This document shows positions 41,231-50,495 of a stretch of 64,000 bases of DNA, in pieces. The first letter of the stretch is position 1. Every line of letters begins with the position of its first letter. This DNA comes from Tetramitus jugosus (Eukaryota; Heterolobosea; Eutetramitea; Acrasida; Vahlkampfiidae). The stretch lies in contig OW569344.1 of the NCBI GenBank assembly GCA_937625935.1, positions 620,001 to 684,000 of the forward strand, read 5' to 3'. The position numbers and the translations under genes were made by a program. The notes below the pieces were generated by a model. The model was given only the letters and a program-made list of their open reading frames with translations, ran no database searches and had not been told where the DNA came from.

Positions 41231-43174
41231 CTAGAGAACAAAGTAGTTGATCATGCCTGGATGAACTTCTACATAGGTTTCGACAAAGGCTCCCTCCTCA
41301 CCATCGATACTCACGACTGTTCCCTCTTCCTCGGGAACCAACTTAAACACCTGAGTTCTTTCAAAGTTGACTGACTCATGATCGGACAGAACCACTTCAC
41401 CCTCGTCTCCTTTCTCCATCTCGAAGAAATGTTTAACAAAACTGAACCGAGTTGTGGACTTGTCACGAGCTAAAACCCACATCAGGTCTAAGAATTCGCT
41501 GTTGGGATAGGCGCTCATCCCAAGAGGAAAGCCAGATGCGATATGAGAAGTATTGACAGCCAAAATTCCAAAAAAGTCATCTTCGATTGTCACAACTCTT
41601 GGGTTTGATTGCCCATACGGTATCAATTTGTCAGATTGGAAGTTTTCATAGAGCACGGATTGACTATCGACTACAGAAACCATGCTGAATAACTCGGGAA
41701 AGAATGCATGAAGTAAAGGACAGTCTGGTCCATCGGTGGAATCAGATTCAAAAGTTGTTCTTTCTCTCAATTCTTTGGAGTTGTAAACATTAGTTCTTTG
41801 GTTCTTGTGTCTATTCAGCATGTACTTCTCATTTGTTGTGTCATAATTCAAATCTCTCTCATTCAAATCCTGTTTCCCCAGGAACTCCATTCTATCCTCC
41901 TCCGGACAAATGAAAGGGACAAACGAGAGTTTAGCTCGATAGGACCTCTTGAGTAACATTTCTTTGAATGCACCAATTTTGTTGCGAAGAGACGTGATAT
42001 GAAGCTTTCTCAAGATATCTGTCTTGTGTGTTACATTAGCGAGGAAACCAAACATGAGGCATAGAAATGAGTATTCTCTCTTTAGCTCATAGAGTCCTGT
42101 TTCCGAGTTTCTAACTTTTTGGAAAGTACTGCAAATGTCCATCTGCCTCGTAAATCCTCTAGCAACACTAAACGCTGCCAAGGCAACATTCTGTGCTCCA
42201 ATAATAGAAACTTCGAAAGCATTGGTTGATCCACCCGGGATGTTACAGATGGGCAACTTGATTGCTCGTTGCCAATCAGGATGTCTCATCAACCCATTTA
42301 TGCATTCGTGCATGATACCATCCCCACCCACGCAACATATCTCATCCCACATTCCCAGGTCCAACTGCTGGCAAATATCTTGTGCGTGTTGCGCTCTCAG
42401 AGTAAGAATAGTAGTCATCACAACTCCTGGACAGTTGTCGAAGATAGGCTTGGCTCGCTCGTTGAAAGTTGTTAGAGCTGACTTCTTCCCTGCAAAAGGA
42501 TTTATGATGCATAGGATTCTCCTGGTAGGTAACTGCAAAATCATATTCGATGGATCGATAGAGTATATTGAATTCGGTTGATTGAAGAGAGCTGGCCGTA
42601 GCTTTTCGGGAAACCATATGGAAGAAGTCAGCATATGGACCCAAAATGCTCTCTCTTGATCTGTGGAACAAACAAATTGGAAGTCAATCATTTCTTCCTT
42701 GTCGATCAACGTGCAGACAGTAAAGCTGAATGAGTCACTGAGAGCTACACTGGTACTTGTCAGTAATGGACCATCAATCTTAACCGAGTAAATCTCATCT
42801 AGGAAAATACAACCACAATGATTCTCATTCACAAGGTACAGTTCATTGTTGTGAGTTAGCAGCAGTAATAAGTTTGGCAAGCTTGAACCTCCATGCTCTG
42901 GTTCTATTTGGTTCATGAAGCGAACTAGGGACCAAAATCGAATTTCTTCATTCGAAAGCATTGGTTGACTCACGCTCGGGGTTTGGGTTTCCGTTGAAAT
43001 TGGGTATCCGATAATCCTCCTGTAAATCTCTGAATAAGGATGAACTGAAGTACTCAACTCAGAAGTGACAAGGTTTTTATCCTCGATACCAGACTTCTGT
43101 TGTCTGTTGGACAACTTGAGTAAGACATCATTGACGCTCACTGGCTTGGATTGGAGTAATTTCTCAAGGAACAT
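41231..43174 (-). CDS. PH domain + DAGK-type lipid kinase (sphingosine/ceramide kinase family)
   Basis: The first ATG is 43174, giving 647 aa; open sequence continues upstream and a CTTGCAG acceptor-like site just before the ATG leaves room for a 5-prime exon. About residues 85-200 look like a PH domain (LLLLTHNNELYLVN to ERAFWVHMLTSSI). The catalytic domain begins RRILCIINPFAGKKSA and contains ICCVGGDGIMHECINGL, the nucleotide-binding GGDG, and IPGGSTNAF, the substrate-proximal GGS-N-A block of sphingosine and ceramide kinases. The C-terminal half includes DFFGILAVNTSHIA and SFVKHFFEMEKGD. The PH-kinase layout is most like ceramide kinase; substrate cannot be fixed from sequence. Confidence 0.88.
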   Translation of the reverse strand: MFLEKLLQSKPVSVNDVLLKLSNRQQKSGIEDKNLVTSELSTSVHPYSEIYRRIIGYPISTETQTPSVSQPMLSNEEIRFWSLVRFMNQIEPEHGGSSLPNLLLLLTHNNELYLVNENHCGCIFLDEIYSVKIDGPLLTSTSVALSDSFSFTVCTLIDKEEMIDFQFVCSTDQERAFWVHMLTSSIWFPEKLRPALFNQPNSIYSIDPSNMILQLPTRRILCIINPFAGKKSALTTFNERAKPIFDNCPGVVMTTILTLRAQHAQDICQQLDLGMWDEICCVGGDGIMHECINGLMRHPDWQRAIKLPICNIPGGSTNAFEVSIIGAQNVALAAFSVARGFTRQMDICSTFQKVRNSETGLYELKREYSFLCLMFGFLANVTHKTDILRKLHITSLRNKIGAFKEMLLKRSYRAKLSFVPFICPEEDRMEFLGKQDLNERDLNYDTTNEKYMLNRHKNQRTNVYNSKELRERTTFESDSTDGPDCPLLHAFFPELFSMVSVVDSQSVLYENFQSDKLIPYGQSNPRVVTIEDDFFGILAVNTSHIASGFPLGMSAYPNSEFLDLMWVLARDKSTTRFSFVKHFFEMEKGDEGEVVLSDHESVNFERTQVFKLVPEEEGTVVSIDGEEGAFVETYVEVHPGMINYFVL

Positions 43175-43524
43175 GTAACTTTGTCTGCAAGGATTTTTTG
43201 AAGCTCTTCTCAACTTTATTCTTGCTCCGCAGGTACTGGTATTCTTTTATTTTTTTATACAAGAGGAAACAGTCAACTGAGCATTCTATTAAAAAAATGT
43301 AGTGCTCAGAGATTGTTTACGGCGACGAGATTATTGACCTACCCGCTGGTTGAACTTGTGGAACTTCTGAATTAGGTATCCTTTTTTTTAAATTGGGTCT
43401 GGTTTGTTTGTGTGATTTCCATTGTTGTGATACTCCGATCCCTGTCCCGTCCTCCCAAACAACTCCTATCTTGTGACACACTGTGTTCCACACGTAGTAA
43501 TCATAAAAACAAACCAAACCCTTG
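43175..43524. other. Divergent intergenic region
   Basis: 350 bp between the lipid kinase and the 7TM-RGS gene, divergently transcribed. AT-rich with several A/T runs. The part next to 43174 may hold an unrecognised first exon of the lipid kinase, as a splice acceptor-like sequence abuts its first ATG. Nothing else was recognised. Confidence 0.45.
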
Positions 43525-45867
43525 ATGAGTCACATGGACAGGAAGCTCTATTCACTGCCCTCACTATTGTTTTTCCTTGTTGTTCTTCTTGTGAACCATC
43601 ATTTTGACTCTTGTTGGTTCACTACTCCTGGCAATAATGAACAACAACAACTAAACACATGGATGGTCGTACGTGCAGAATACAAGCTGGTGTTTAGTCG
43701 ATTTGATACGTACCCTCACTCAAAGAAATGGGATGTTGCATGCCAGAGATCTCCACTCGCATTTGCCCCATTGCCGACGACACATCATGTGACATTGAAC
43801 GGCACAGTGACAAAAAATGAGACTCTGCCCTTGGATATTGACTATCAAATGGTGATTGGCAACACTATATCCATTCAATTTAGCACACCATTGACAAAGA
43901 GTGAGAGAGCACTGGGCAGCTTTTTCTTGAATGAAACATTTTACTTTGCTTATGCAATGCAATATCCTGTCATACTCAATGGTAGCGGTATTCAGCCTCC
44001 GTTCGTTCCTGACCATAACAGTAGTACTCTCTCTTGGAAAAAACTATCGATTAAGACCTTGAAGCATCATCATTTGACTTCGAAATGGTTGACAATACCG
44101 TATTCGCACTCCAATGTGAGTCAAATCGCCTTAAAGGGCTCAAAACTGTTGAATAGTGTTGCGAGCCCTGTCATGCATATTAGATATGTGGAAAATCGAA
44201 CGAGTGAGGGCAAGATTGTCACGCACCATGTCTCCTCTGTTGTTTTCAATGATCTTGGAGCATTCAACCGATCGGAGTGCTTCGATTTAGACAATGTCAA
44301 CTTTTATCATCGGGCATACAAGATGCAAGATTATCGGATCGCTCTGGCTATTCACTCAATTTTCTTTGTACCAATGTTGCTTCTGTTCCTTGTCACATTA
44401 GTGACATGTAGGGGTAGGCTGGCCAAACGAAGAGCACCTGCATCAATCATTGGAGGATTGAGTATCATGTGCGTATTTTTGGTGAGCTTGCCATTCATCA
44501 ATGGTATTCGGTACAGTCAATACAAGGCCAACATTAATTTCAATTCGAAGACAAATGTATGGTACAATTACATACAAGTGATAGGAATTATTCTAGGCCT
44601 AGTAACTGCCGTTACATGCTACACTGCGACAATGGTATGTAGTTATCAATCCCTTCCACATTTGACATGCTGGCTAACACATGATTCCCTTCAGCTCCGA
44701 TTTCTTCACTTCAAATTCATTTACTACTATGCATTCAAGAACATGTCAACACATGGCAAGAGATCTTCAAAGAGTTCAAAAATGTGTGGATTGTTTAATC
44801 ATGTGATGAAACAGTGGAAGATTTTGACCTCGAGATGGTTGTTCTGGCCAATATTTATCCTCTCTGTACTATTGTTGTACATTGCTTTGTCCGTGGTCAC
44901 CACAGCGCTCATTTATGCCAAACGTAAGCCTTCCAAACAAGAATTTGTGACAATGTTCACTGCGCTCGATGTTCTCGATATCAACTACCTAGTTGTTCTC
45001 GGTATTCTCCTGCTCATTTACTTGATCGATACGCTCATGTCTATCAAGGAATTTAGGAAAGGAGTGGTGTACTTTTACTGGGTGAACGATCCATTATTGT
45101 TCCGTCTAGAAGCATTGGTGGCTGTATTCTTGTTTGCTGCTATGGTTGTAGCAATAGTCATCTACTTGAATTACAAGAGTGTTTACACATATGCAAAGGG
45201 ACTATGTTTCGACTTTGCTTACTTCTTCGCAATGATGCTCTTTGGGAACTCTCTCATTTCGTTTATTGAGCTCTACAGGTGGTTCAAAAACTTATTCAAA
45301 AAGAAGAATAATGCAGTGGACAAGGGGGAAAACAATGGTACCGTTACTTTACTGAACTCTTTGAATAATGAAGAGTTCTTTGCATTATTTGAAGACTACT
45401 GCTTGAAGGAATTGTCAAGTGAAAACCTACATGTATTCACAATGCTAGAACAAGCAAAACTCAAGGGCATTCTTGTCCTTGATACCTTTCACGACTTGCA
45501 ACATGATTATATTCGACCTGGATCGAACTTTGAAGTGAACATTACTTCAATAACGCGGTCACAATGTTTGTCTTTGTATGATCAAGCGGCTAAGGACAAA
45601 GTGGATATCGATCCCTCCGCACTGAACGCTCTCTACTACGAAATTTTGAACAATCTCAGTGACACCTTTGCCAGATTCATCGATACGGGCCATTACAAGT
45701 TGTATCAACAAAAGGTGAACCATCTAAAGAAAATGTTTGCAGTCGACTATAATCGAAGCAACAGTATGATATCAGGTGAAAAGCAAAACAGATCAAAATC
45801 CTTCAAGGTACCGAGTCTGCGGAGCGAGCCCGAAACATCAGAGAGAACTGAAAGTACTGGCGAATAA
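43525..45867 (+). CDS. Seven-transmembrane receptor with C-terminal RGS domain
   Basis: The ATG at 43525 gives 780 aa. A signal peptide (SLLFFLVVLLVNHHF) is followed by an ectodomain of about 240 residues with several N-glycosylation sequons. About seven membrane segments follow (first IALAIHSIFFVPMLLLFLVTLV, last near LCFDFAYFFAMMLFGNSLISFI). An RGS domain covers about 620-745: EEFFALFEDYCLKELSSENLHVFTMLEQ, DYIRPGSNFEVNITSITR and ALYYEILNNLSDTFARFIDTGHYKLY. RGS domains accelerate GTP hydrolysis on G-alpha. The receptor-RGS fusion is like plant AtRGS1 and receptors reported in several protists. A Ser/Arg-rich tail ends the protein and could be phosphorylated, as the AtRGS1 tail is. Single exon. 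Confidence 0.92.
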   Translation: MSHMDRKLYSLPSLLFFLVVLLVNHHFDSCWFTTPGNNEQQQLNTWMVVRAEYKLVFSRFDTYPHSKKWDVACQRSPLAFAPLPTTHHVTLNGTVTKNETLPLDIDYQMVIGNTISIQFSTPLTKSERALGSFFLNETFYFAYAMQYPVILNGSGIQPPFVPDHNSSTLSWKKLSIKTLKHHHLTSKWLTIPYSHSNVSQIALKGSKLLNSVASPVMHIRYVENRTSEGKIVTHHVSSVVFNDLGAFNRSECFDLDNVNFYHRAYKMQDYRIALAIHSIFFVPMLLLFLVTLVTCRGRLAKRRAPASIIGGLSIMCVFLVSLPFINGIRYSQYKANINFNSKTNVWYNYIQVIGIILGLVTAVTCYTATMVCSYQSLPHLTCWLTHDSLQLRFLHFKFIYYYAFKNMSTHGKRSSKSSKMCGLFNHVMKQWKILTSRWLFWPIFILSVLLLYIALSVVTTALIYAKRKPSKQEFVTMFTALDVLDINYLVVLGILLLIYLIDTLMSIKEFRKGVVYFYWVNDPLLFRLEALVAVFLFAAMVVAIVIYLNYKSVYTYAKGLCFDFAYFFAMMLFGNSLISFIELYRWFKNLFKKKNNAVDKGENNGTVTLLNSLNNEEFFALFEDYCLKELSSENLHVFTMLEQAKLKGILVLDTFHDLQHDYIRPGSNFEVNITSITRSQCLSLYDQAAKDKVDIDPSALNALYYEILNNLSDTFARFIDTGHYKLYQQKVNHLKKMFAVDYNRSNSMISGEKQNRSKSFKVPSLRSEPETSERTESTGE

Positions 45868-46088
45868 ACAAGCTATCAATGAACAAATACGTTTTTGTAT
45901 CCAGAACAAAAAAGCCTACATTACTGAGGGTTCTCGAGTAGTCTCCTATCTCAATACTAACTCAGTGCTTAACTTCTCTATTCGAAATGGGAAGAGGTGG
46001 TTCCACCATTGTATGAACGTAGACATCAAACATGTTTTTTCACATATTTTGGCCGTTTCGGCAAAAGAGGATGACCAGGAGGATATTG

Positions 46089-46211
46089 CTACGAGCGTCA
46101 TTGGGAATTAATCAGAAGACCAAGAGCCATCGCTCAATGAGCGATGGCTGATGAAAATGTATTGATAATAAAGTGAGCAACCGCAATGGTTGTATTAAAA
46201 AAAAAAAAAAA
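46089..46211 (+). mobile_element. Short poly(A)-tailed insertion with 16-bp target-site duplication
   Basis: The 16-mer gaccaggaggatattg occurs at 46073-46088 and 46212-46227. Between the copies lie 123 bp ending in a run of 15 A residues directly before the second copy. A poly(A) tail plus flanking direct repeats is the signature of target-primed retroposition (SINE-like or a retroposed small RNA/mRNA end). The insert holds an 11-bp hairpin (46126-46148), an AATAAA (46165 region) and a small stem CAACC/GGTTG before the A-run. Removing insert plus one repeat joins two short open frames on the plus strand. The source RNA is unknown. Confidence 0.6.
46126..46148. repeat. 11-bp near-perfect palindrome/hairpin
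   Basis: GCCATCGCTCA is followed after one base by its exact reverse complement. It lies inside the 123-bp poly(A)-tailed insertion, 260 bp after the stop of the 7TM-RGS gene. A transcript would form an 11-bp stem; the real loop would need some pairs to open. Confidence 0.75.
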
Positions 46212-46326
46212 GACCAGGAGGATATTGATGGAGGAACTGGTATGGTAATCCCTCTCGATGATCAGGAGCAAGATCGAGAAGGGAGAGAAAAATTTCTTCT
46301 TGGGTTTATTCCAGAAATTTCACTTT

Positions 46327-47058
46327 TCAAAATTGTTTACATCCAGCTGGTTTAGGTCCCTCGTAAACATAACAAACAAACGGCAACATGTTGAATTCTA
46401 TATTGTTCTTCACCCACTCTGTGGTTTGTCCGTTCAGACCCATCCATGGCAACTGAAAGCTAGGGAAAGTCTTCAAGCTCTTTGTAGCCAAGGCCATTTG
46501 GTGCATCACCTGATTGCCAAGCTCACCATTGACACATGCATCCATCTCTTCAATATCAAGGTCAAAGTGAGGAGCACAGTCATGTGCAGCTGGAAGAGGA
46601 TCCAAAAATCGAATGTACAAGTTATTTGACATACAATTGATGAACGGGAGAGCTCTAGCTGAGTCATTACCCTTCAAAGCAATAGCACAGGCTTGATACA
46701 TGTTTCCCTCACATTCTATTGTTCCGTGATCACACTTGAACTGATATTGGTTGTTCTTTCCAATGGTTTCATTGGCCTTGCCAAATGGAACTAAACGCAG
46801 ATTGATAATCTCAGAGAGTCCCTGTGCTTGCATTGTGGGATACACCTCAGTTGTGATGAACTGCAAGGAGAAAAAGTCTTGTGTTTCATAGTAGACGTCC
46901 AGATTCAACTTTTCAGCATCGCCAGAAGCAGTATCAGCTGAAACCTTGTTGGTTGTGGTCTTGTGGTGGCGGTAGTGAACCTTCCTCTTTGAAGCCAAAA
47001 GTACGTTTAACAAACAAAAGATGAGCACCAAGAAGATGACGAGTTTGGAAGATTGCAT
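46327..47058 (-). CDS. GILT-like lysosomal thiol reductase family protein lacking the CxxC (copy 1)
   Basis: A complete 243-aa frame with a signal peptide (MQSSKLVIFLVLIFCLLNVLLA). The GILT family is recognised by LDVYYET, TTEVYPTMQ, INLRLVPFGKANE, the FKCDHGTIECEGNMYQACAIAL block and HQMALATKSL. In active GILT the first strand is followed by CxxC; here the aligned stretch is QDFFSLQF, with Asp and Ser at the two Cys positions. Disulfide reductase activity is therefore unlikely. Other Cys typical of the fold remain. It is a tandem paralogue of the gene at 47409-48134, nearly identical over long stretches, so duplication is recent. Confidence 0.9.
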   Translation of the reverse strand: MQSSKLVIFLVLIFCLLNVLLASKRKVHYRHHKTTTNKVSADTASGDAEKLNLDVYYETQDFFSLQFITTEVYPTMQAQGLSEIINLRLVPFGKANETIGKNNQYQFKCDHGTIECEGNMYQACAIALKGNDSARALPFINCMSNNLYIRFLDPLPAAHDCAPHFDLDIEEMDACVNGELGNQVMHQMALATKSLKTFPSFQLPWMGLNGQTTEWVKNNIEFNMLPFVCYVYEGPKPAGCKQF

Positions 47059-47408
47059 GCTGTCGTTGTTAAGTTGTGTGAGTTGTTGGTGTGTTTTTTT
47101 CCGTTTCAGAATAAGGTTGTTCTGAAGGGAGGGACTATCGGGTAAGATCTACGGAGGATTTCGATCGGAACTATTTTGATTGTACAAGAAACGGAAGATT
47201 TACTTCCCAAAGCATTTCGTTAATCCTGACTTCCTTACGTGGACAATTGTTTCTGAGATCCATATCTTTAAAAGCCAGCTGCAAGTTATCAAACTCCTCA
47301 TGGTAGTGAAGCGGAGCGATATGAAGCTCAATTTGTGAAGGTCTGCAATGGTGCAGTCTCTAGAGAATAAACACCAAGATTTAACTTTATTGTTCACGAT
47401 GTTTCTAT
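47059..47408. other. Intergenic between tandem GILT-like copies
   Basis: 350 bp comprising the leader of copy 1 and the downstream sequence of copy 2. No gene remnant was recognised. An open frame at 47200-47526 is a shadow of the copy 2 C-terminus. Confidence 0.5.
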
Positions 47409-48134
47409 TCAATACTTGCATCCAGCTGGTTGAGGTCCCTTGTAAAGAGAACAAACATATCGCAACATATTGAATTCCATGTAGTTCTTCACCCACTCTC
47501 CAGTTTGTCCGTTCAAACTGAGCCATGGTAGCAGGAAGTCAGGGGTAGGTTTTAAGCTCTTTGTAGCCAAGGCCATTTGATGCATCACCTGATTGCCAAG
47601 CTCACCATTGACACATGCATCCAACTGTACGGTATCAATATCAAAGCGAGGAGCACAGTCATGTGCAGCTGGAAGAGGATCCAAAAATCGCTCATACAAG
47701 TTGAATGACATGCAATCGATGAACGGGAGAGCTTCAGCAGAGCTGTTACCCTTCAAAGCAATAGCACAAGCCTGATACATGTTTCCCTCACAATCTGGGA
47801 GCCCGTATTCACATTTGAACTGATATTGGTTGTTCTTTCCAATGGTTTCATTGGCCTTGCCAAATGGAACTAAACGCAGATTGATAATCTCAGAGAGTCC
47901 CTGTGCTTGCATTGTGGGATACACCTCAGTTGTGATGAACTGCAAGGAGAAAAAGTCTTGTGTTTCATAGTAGACGTCAATACTAATTTTTTCAGCATCG
48001 TCAGAAGCCACCTTGTTATTCATTGTGGTCCTGTGGTGGTGACGAGAAACTTTTCTCAATCTCTTTGCGGCCAAAAGAACATGGGACAAACATATGACGA
48101 GAACCAAGAAGAGGATCACTTTGGAAGATTGCAT
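47409..48134 (-). CDS. GILT-like lysosomal thiol reductase family protein lacking the CxxC (copy 2)
   Basis: The ATG at 48134 gives 241 aa and a signal peptide (MQSSKVILFLVLVICLSHVLLA). Domain content matches copy 1: VYYETQDFFSLQFITTEVYPT, LRLVPFGKANETIG, CEYGLPDCEGNMYQACAIAL and GNQVMHQMALATKSL. The catalytic CxxC is again absent and the replacement residues are identical, so the loss predates the duplication. Differences concentrate in the Lys/His-rich linker after the signal peptide and in the C-terminal third. Likely secreted or lysosomal; a non-enzymatic binding role is inference. Confidence 0.9.
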   Translation of the reverse strand: MQSSKVILFLVLVICLSHVLLAAKRLRKVSRHHHRTTMNNKVASDDAEKISIDVYYETQDFFSLQFITTEVYPTMQAQGLSEIINLRLVPFGKANETIGKNNQYQFKCEYGLPDCEGNMYQACAIALKGNSSAEALPFIDCMSFNLYERFLDPLPAAHDCAPRFDIDTVQLDACVNGELGNQVMHQMALATKSLKPTPDFLLPWLSLNGQTGEWVKNYMEFNMLRYVCSLYKGPQPAGCKY

Positions 48135-48356
48135 GTTGCTTATTAATGTGTGTGATGATTGTTTGGTAAATGGATTTTGTTGTGTTCGTTCACACAACAA
48201 ACAACCCAATGAGGAGAAACGAGGAAGATTTCCGGAGCATAGATTGTGTGCAGAATCATAATGGATGGTTTTGATGGATGGCAGCAGCGGAAGATTGTGT
48301 GGAACCGTTTCTAAAATGCATTCAACAATGCGAGTTTATGAGACTGGATTAAAACT

Positions 48357-49127
48357 TTAATTCTTTTGACGTGTTGGAGCCATGACCACCTCTCTGATAC
48401 ACACGTGAGGAGGCATCTCGTACACAAACTTGATGGTTTGAGCAACGTCCACAGACTGTAGGACCTCACCTTTCAATTCATTAGCTTTCCACTCCTCATA
48501 TGGATTCATCTGCTTCTCATCATTGTGAGACAAAAGTTCAGTGGAGGTGACACCTGGTGCGACACACATGACTCTCACATTACTGCCAGACACTTCTTCT
48601 CTGAGAGCTTCACTCAATCCATGAACAGCAAACTTTGTGGCACAGTAAGCCACGTGATTTGGGAATGCCTTTCTTCCAGCCACACTGGAAATATTGATAA
48701 TGGTACCTGTTTCTCTCTTGATCATATCCTGGAGCACTGCTTGAATACCGTTCAACACACCCATGATATTCGTCTGAACCATCGTTTCAATGCGATCATG
48801 TGGTTGCTCAGCCAACAGATCCAAGTACATGACACCTGCATTGTTCACCAACAAGTTCACCTGAATGTCGCTGCCAAAGTAGTCCTTGGCTTGCTGGATG
48901 GCTTGAATGACTTGATCTCTGTTGGTCACGTCACATGTGACAGCAAGTGCATTTGACTTGTTCAATGGAGAGTTATCCTCTTGTAACAGAGCTTCCAATC
49001 GATCTGTTCTTCTGGCCAATAGCAACACTCGATACTTGTCATTGCTTTGGACAAATAGTTTGGCAGTGGCTTCTCCAATGCCAGAGCTTGCTCCTGTGAT
49101 CACGATGAGTTCCTTTTGTGTGGACAT
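48357..49127 (-). CDS. Short-chain dehydrogenase/reductase (YdfG/serine-dehydrogenase-like)
   Basis: A complete 256-aa classical SDR. Motifs: TGASSGIG near the N-terminus (dinucleotide binding), an Arg-rich segment LLLARRTDRLEAL after strand beta-2 that favours NADPH, CDVTN, NNAG, ISSVAG (catalytic Ser) and YCATK (catalytic Tyr-Lys). The C-terminal APGVTSTEL and VCIREVVMAPTRQ resemble YdfG-type 3-hydroxy acid dehydrogenases. Substrate unknown. Single exon with no signal peptide, so cytosolic. Confidence 0.93.
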   Translation of the reverse strand: MSTQKELIVITGASSGIGEATAKLFVQSNDKYRVLLLARRTDRLEALLQEDNSPLNKSNALAVTCDVTNRDQVIQAIQQAKDYFGSDIQVNLLVNNAGVMYLDLLAEQPHDRIETMVQTNIMGVLNGIQAVLQDMIKRETGTIINISSVAGRKAFPNHVAYCATKFAVHGLSEALREEVSGSNVRVMCVAPGVTSTELLSHNDEKQMNPYEEWKANELKGEVLQSVDVAQTIKFVYEMPPHVCIREVVMAPTRQKN

Positions 49128-49432
49128 GTTTCTTGTTGTTTGTTTTTGATTGTTTTTGATTGTGGTTCTTTGTTTTGTGTACTCCTGCAGGAGGAATGTC
49201 TTTTAACTGGTTTTGAACTGAACTTGTGTAGTTCAGAAAGTGCGCAACCCCTGAACATATCGGATTCTGCAAGGTTTATTGACCATAAATGCGGATGATC
49301 TGTCTTCCAAGTTGGAATGGTGGAGCAAGCTGCTTCATTGATCAGTTGTATTATAACAGATGCCGAATTTTTGTCACCTTTTTATTGTTTGTCGATAACC
49401 GTTCCCAACTACAACACCTGGAATGCAATTTT

Positions 49433-50413
49433 TTACTTCTCAAATACAAATAAATCGTTTAGTCTACCTTCTTCACAATATCCTCCAAATAAGGCAATCT
49501 GTCTGTCATTGATGCATGTTGCATCTAGCCAGCCTCGCTCACTTGGTCTCTGATCCACATTATGCGAAGACACATCATCCATGCACTTCCATTCAAGTGT
49601 ATTTGTATCAAGCAAATAGGTGTCATTACGGAATTTACCTGCACCTAAATGTCCAACGGATGACGCCTCACGCTCTCCACCAAACACCAATATCTCTGAT
49701 TGGCCCAATGTTTTAACAACATGAACACTTCGAGCACCAGGAACTGATCCTTTCATTTGACTAGTTAAATCATTCCATGCATGACATCTATAGTCAAACA
49801 CGTGCAAATCACCCAGTTCATTGCCATTGAATCCACCAAATACATACAGCAGTGAATCACCAACAGCAGTGAATCCAGGCCCACCTCTAGCTGATGGTGC
49901 CTGTCCACTTCTTGGCTCAATGATAGTAAACTTTTGTGATTGAGCATCAAACTCCAACAACTCATTCAATCTTCCCTTGTCACTGCATCCACCAAACACA
50001 AAAAACTTGCTCTGGTCATGGTTGAATCTTGTGGCAGTGTGATAAGATCTACCAGCAATACCTTCATCTTGATTCACAGCTACAGACTGCCAAGTGTTAT
50101 TCTCAGTATCAAACACATGTAATTCATTCAAATTAACTCCATTGGCATCTCTTCCACCGTACACAAACAACTTTTCATTCAAATCAGTGGTCGTATGGGC
50201 TAATCTTGACTTTGGTGCTCCTTCAGATGGTCTTACCACTGACCAGCTCTTCGAACTCAGATCATAAATGTGAACATCACTGGAAATGGGAGATCTTGGA
50301 TCGTTCTCACCACCGAACACATAGAGTTTATTGTTCAAGTGAGTCACTGAGTGTGAGCTACGCTTCTGAGGCACAAATTGTTCATCTCTATAAACTTCTC
50401 TTGTCCACTTCAT
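49433..50413 (-). CDS. Kelch-repeat beta-propeller protein
   Basis: The ATG at 50413 gives 326 aa; the frame is open further upstream (to 50668) but that part overlaps the divergent EAF7-like gene. Six kelch blades are visible, each with a GG and spaced Tyr/Trp: KLYVFGGENDPR...W, KLFVYGGRDANG...W, KFFVFGGCSDKG, LLYVFGGFNGNE...W, EILVFGGEREAS...W and IALFGGYCEEG. The layout is like the stand-alone kelch proteins of plants (nitrile-specifier type) and Rab9 effector p40. No BTB or F-box is attached. A binding scaffold role is inferred. Confidence 0.9.
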   Translation of the reverse strand: MKWTREVYRDEQFVPQKRSSHSVTHLNNKLYVFGGENDPRSPISSDVHIYDLSSKSWSVVRPSEGAPKSRLAHTTTDLNEKLFVYGGRDANGVNLNELHVFDTENNTWQSVAVNQDEGIAGRSYHTATRFNHDQSKFFVFGGCSDKGRLNELLEFDAQSQKFTIIEPRSGQAPSARGGPGFTAVGDSLLYVFGGFNGNELGDLHVFDYRCHAWNDLTSQMKGSVPGARSVHVVKTLGQSEILVFGGEREASSVGHLGAGKFRNDTYLLDTNTLEWKCMDDVSSHNVDQRPSERGWLDATCINDRQIALFGGYCEEGRLNDLFVFEK

Positions 50414-50495
50414 GGCAAACGACTGTTGGTATTGGTTGTTATTCGCGAATTTAGGCGATGGGGCGGTGTTATTACAGTAAAACCCCAACAACAAA

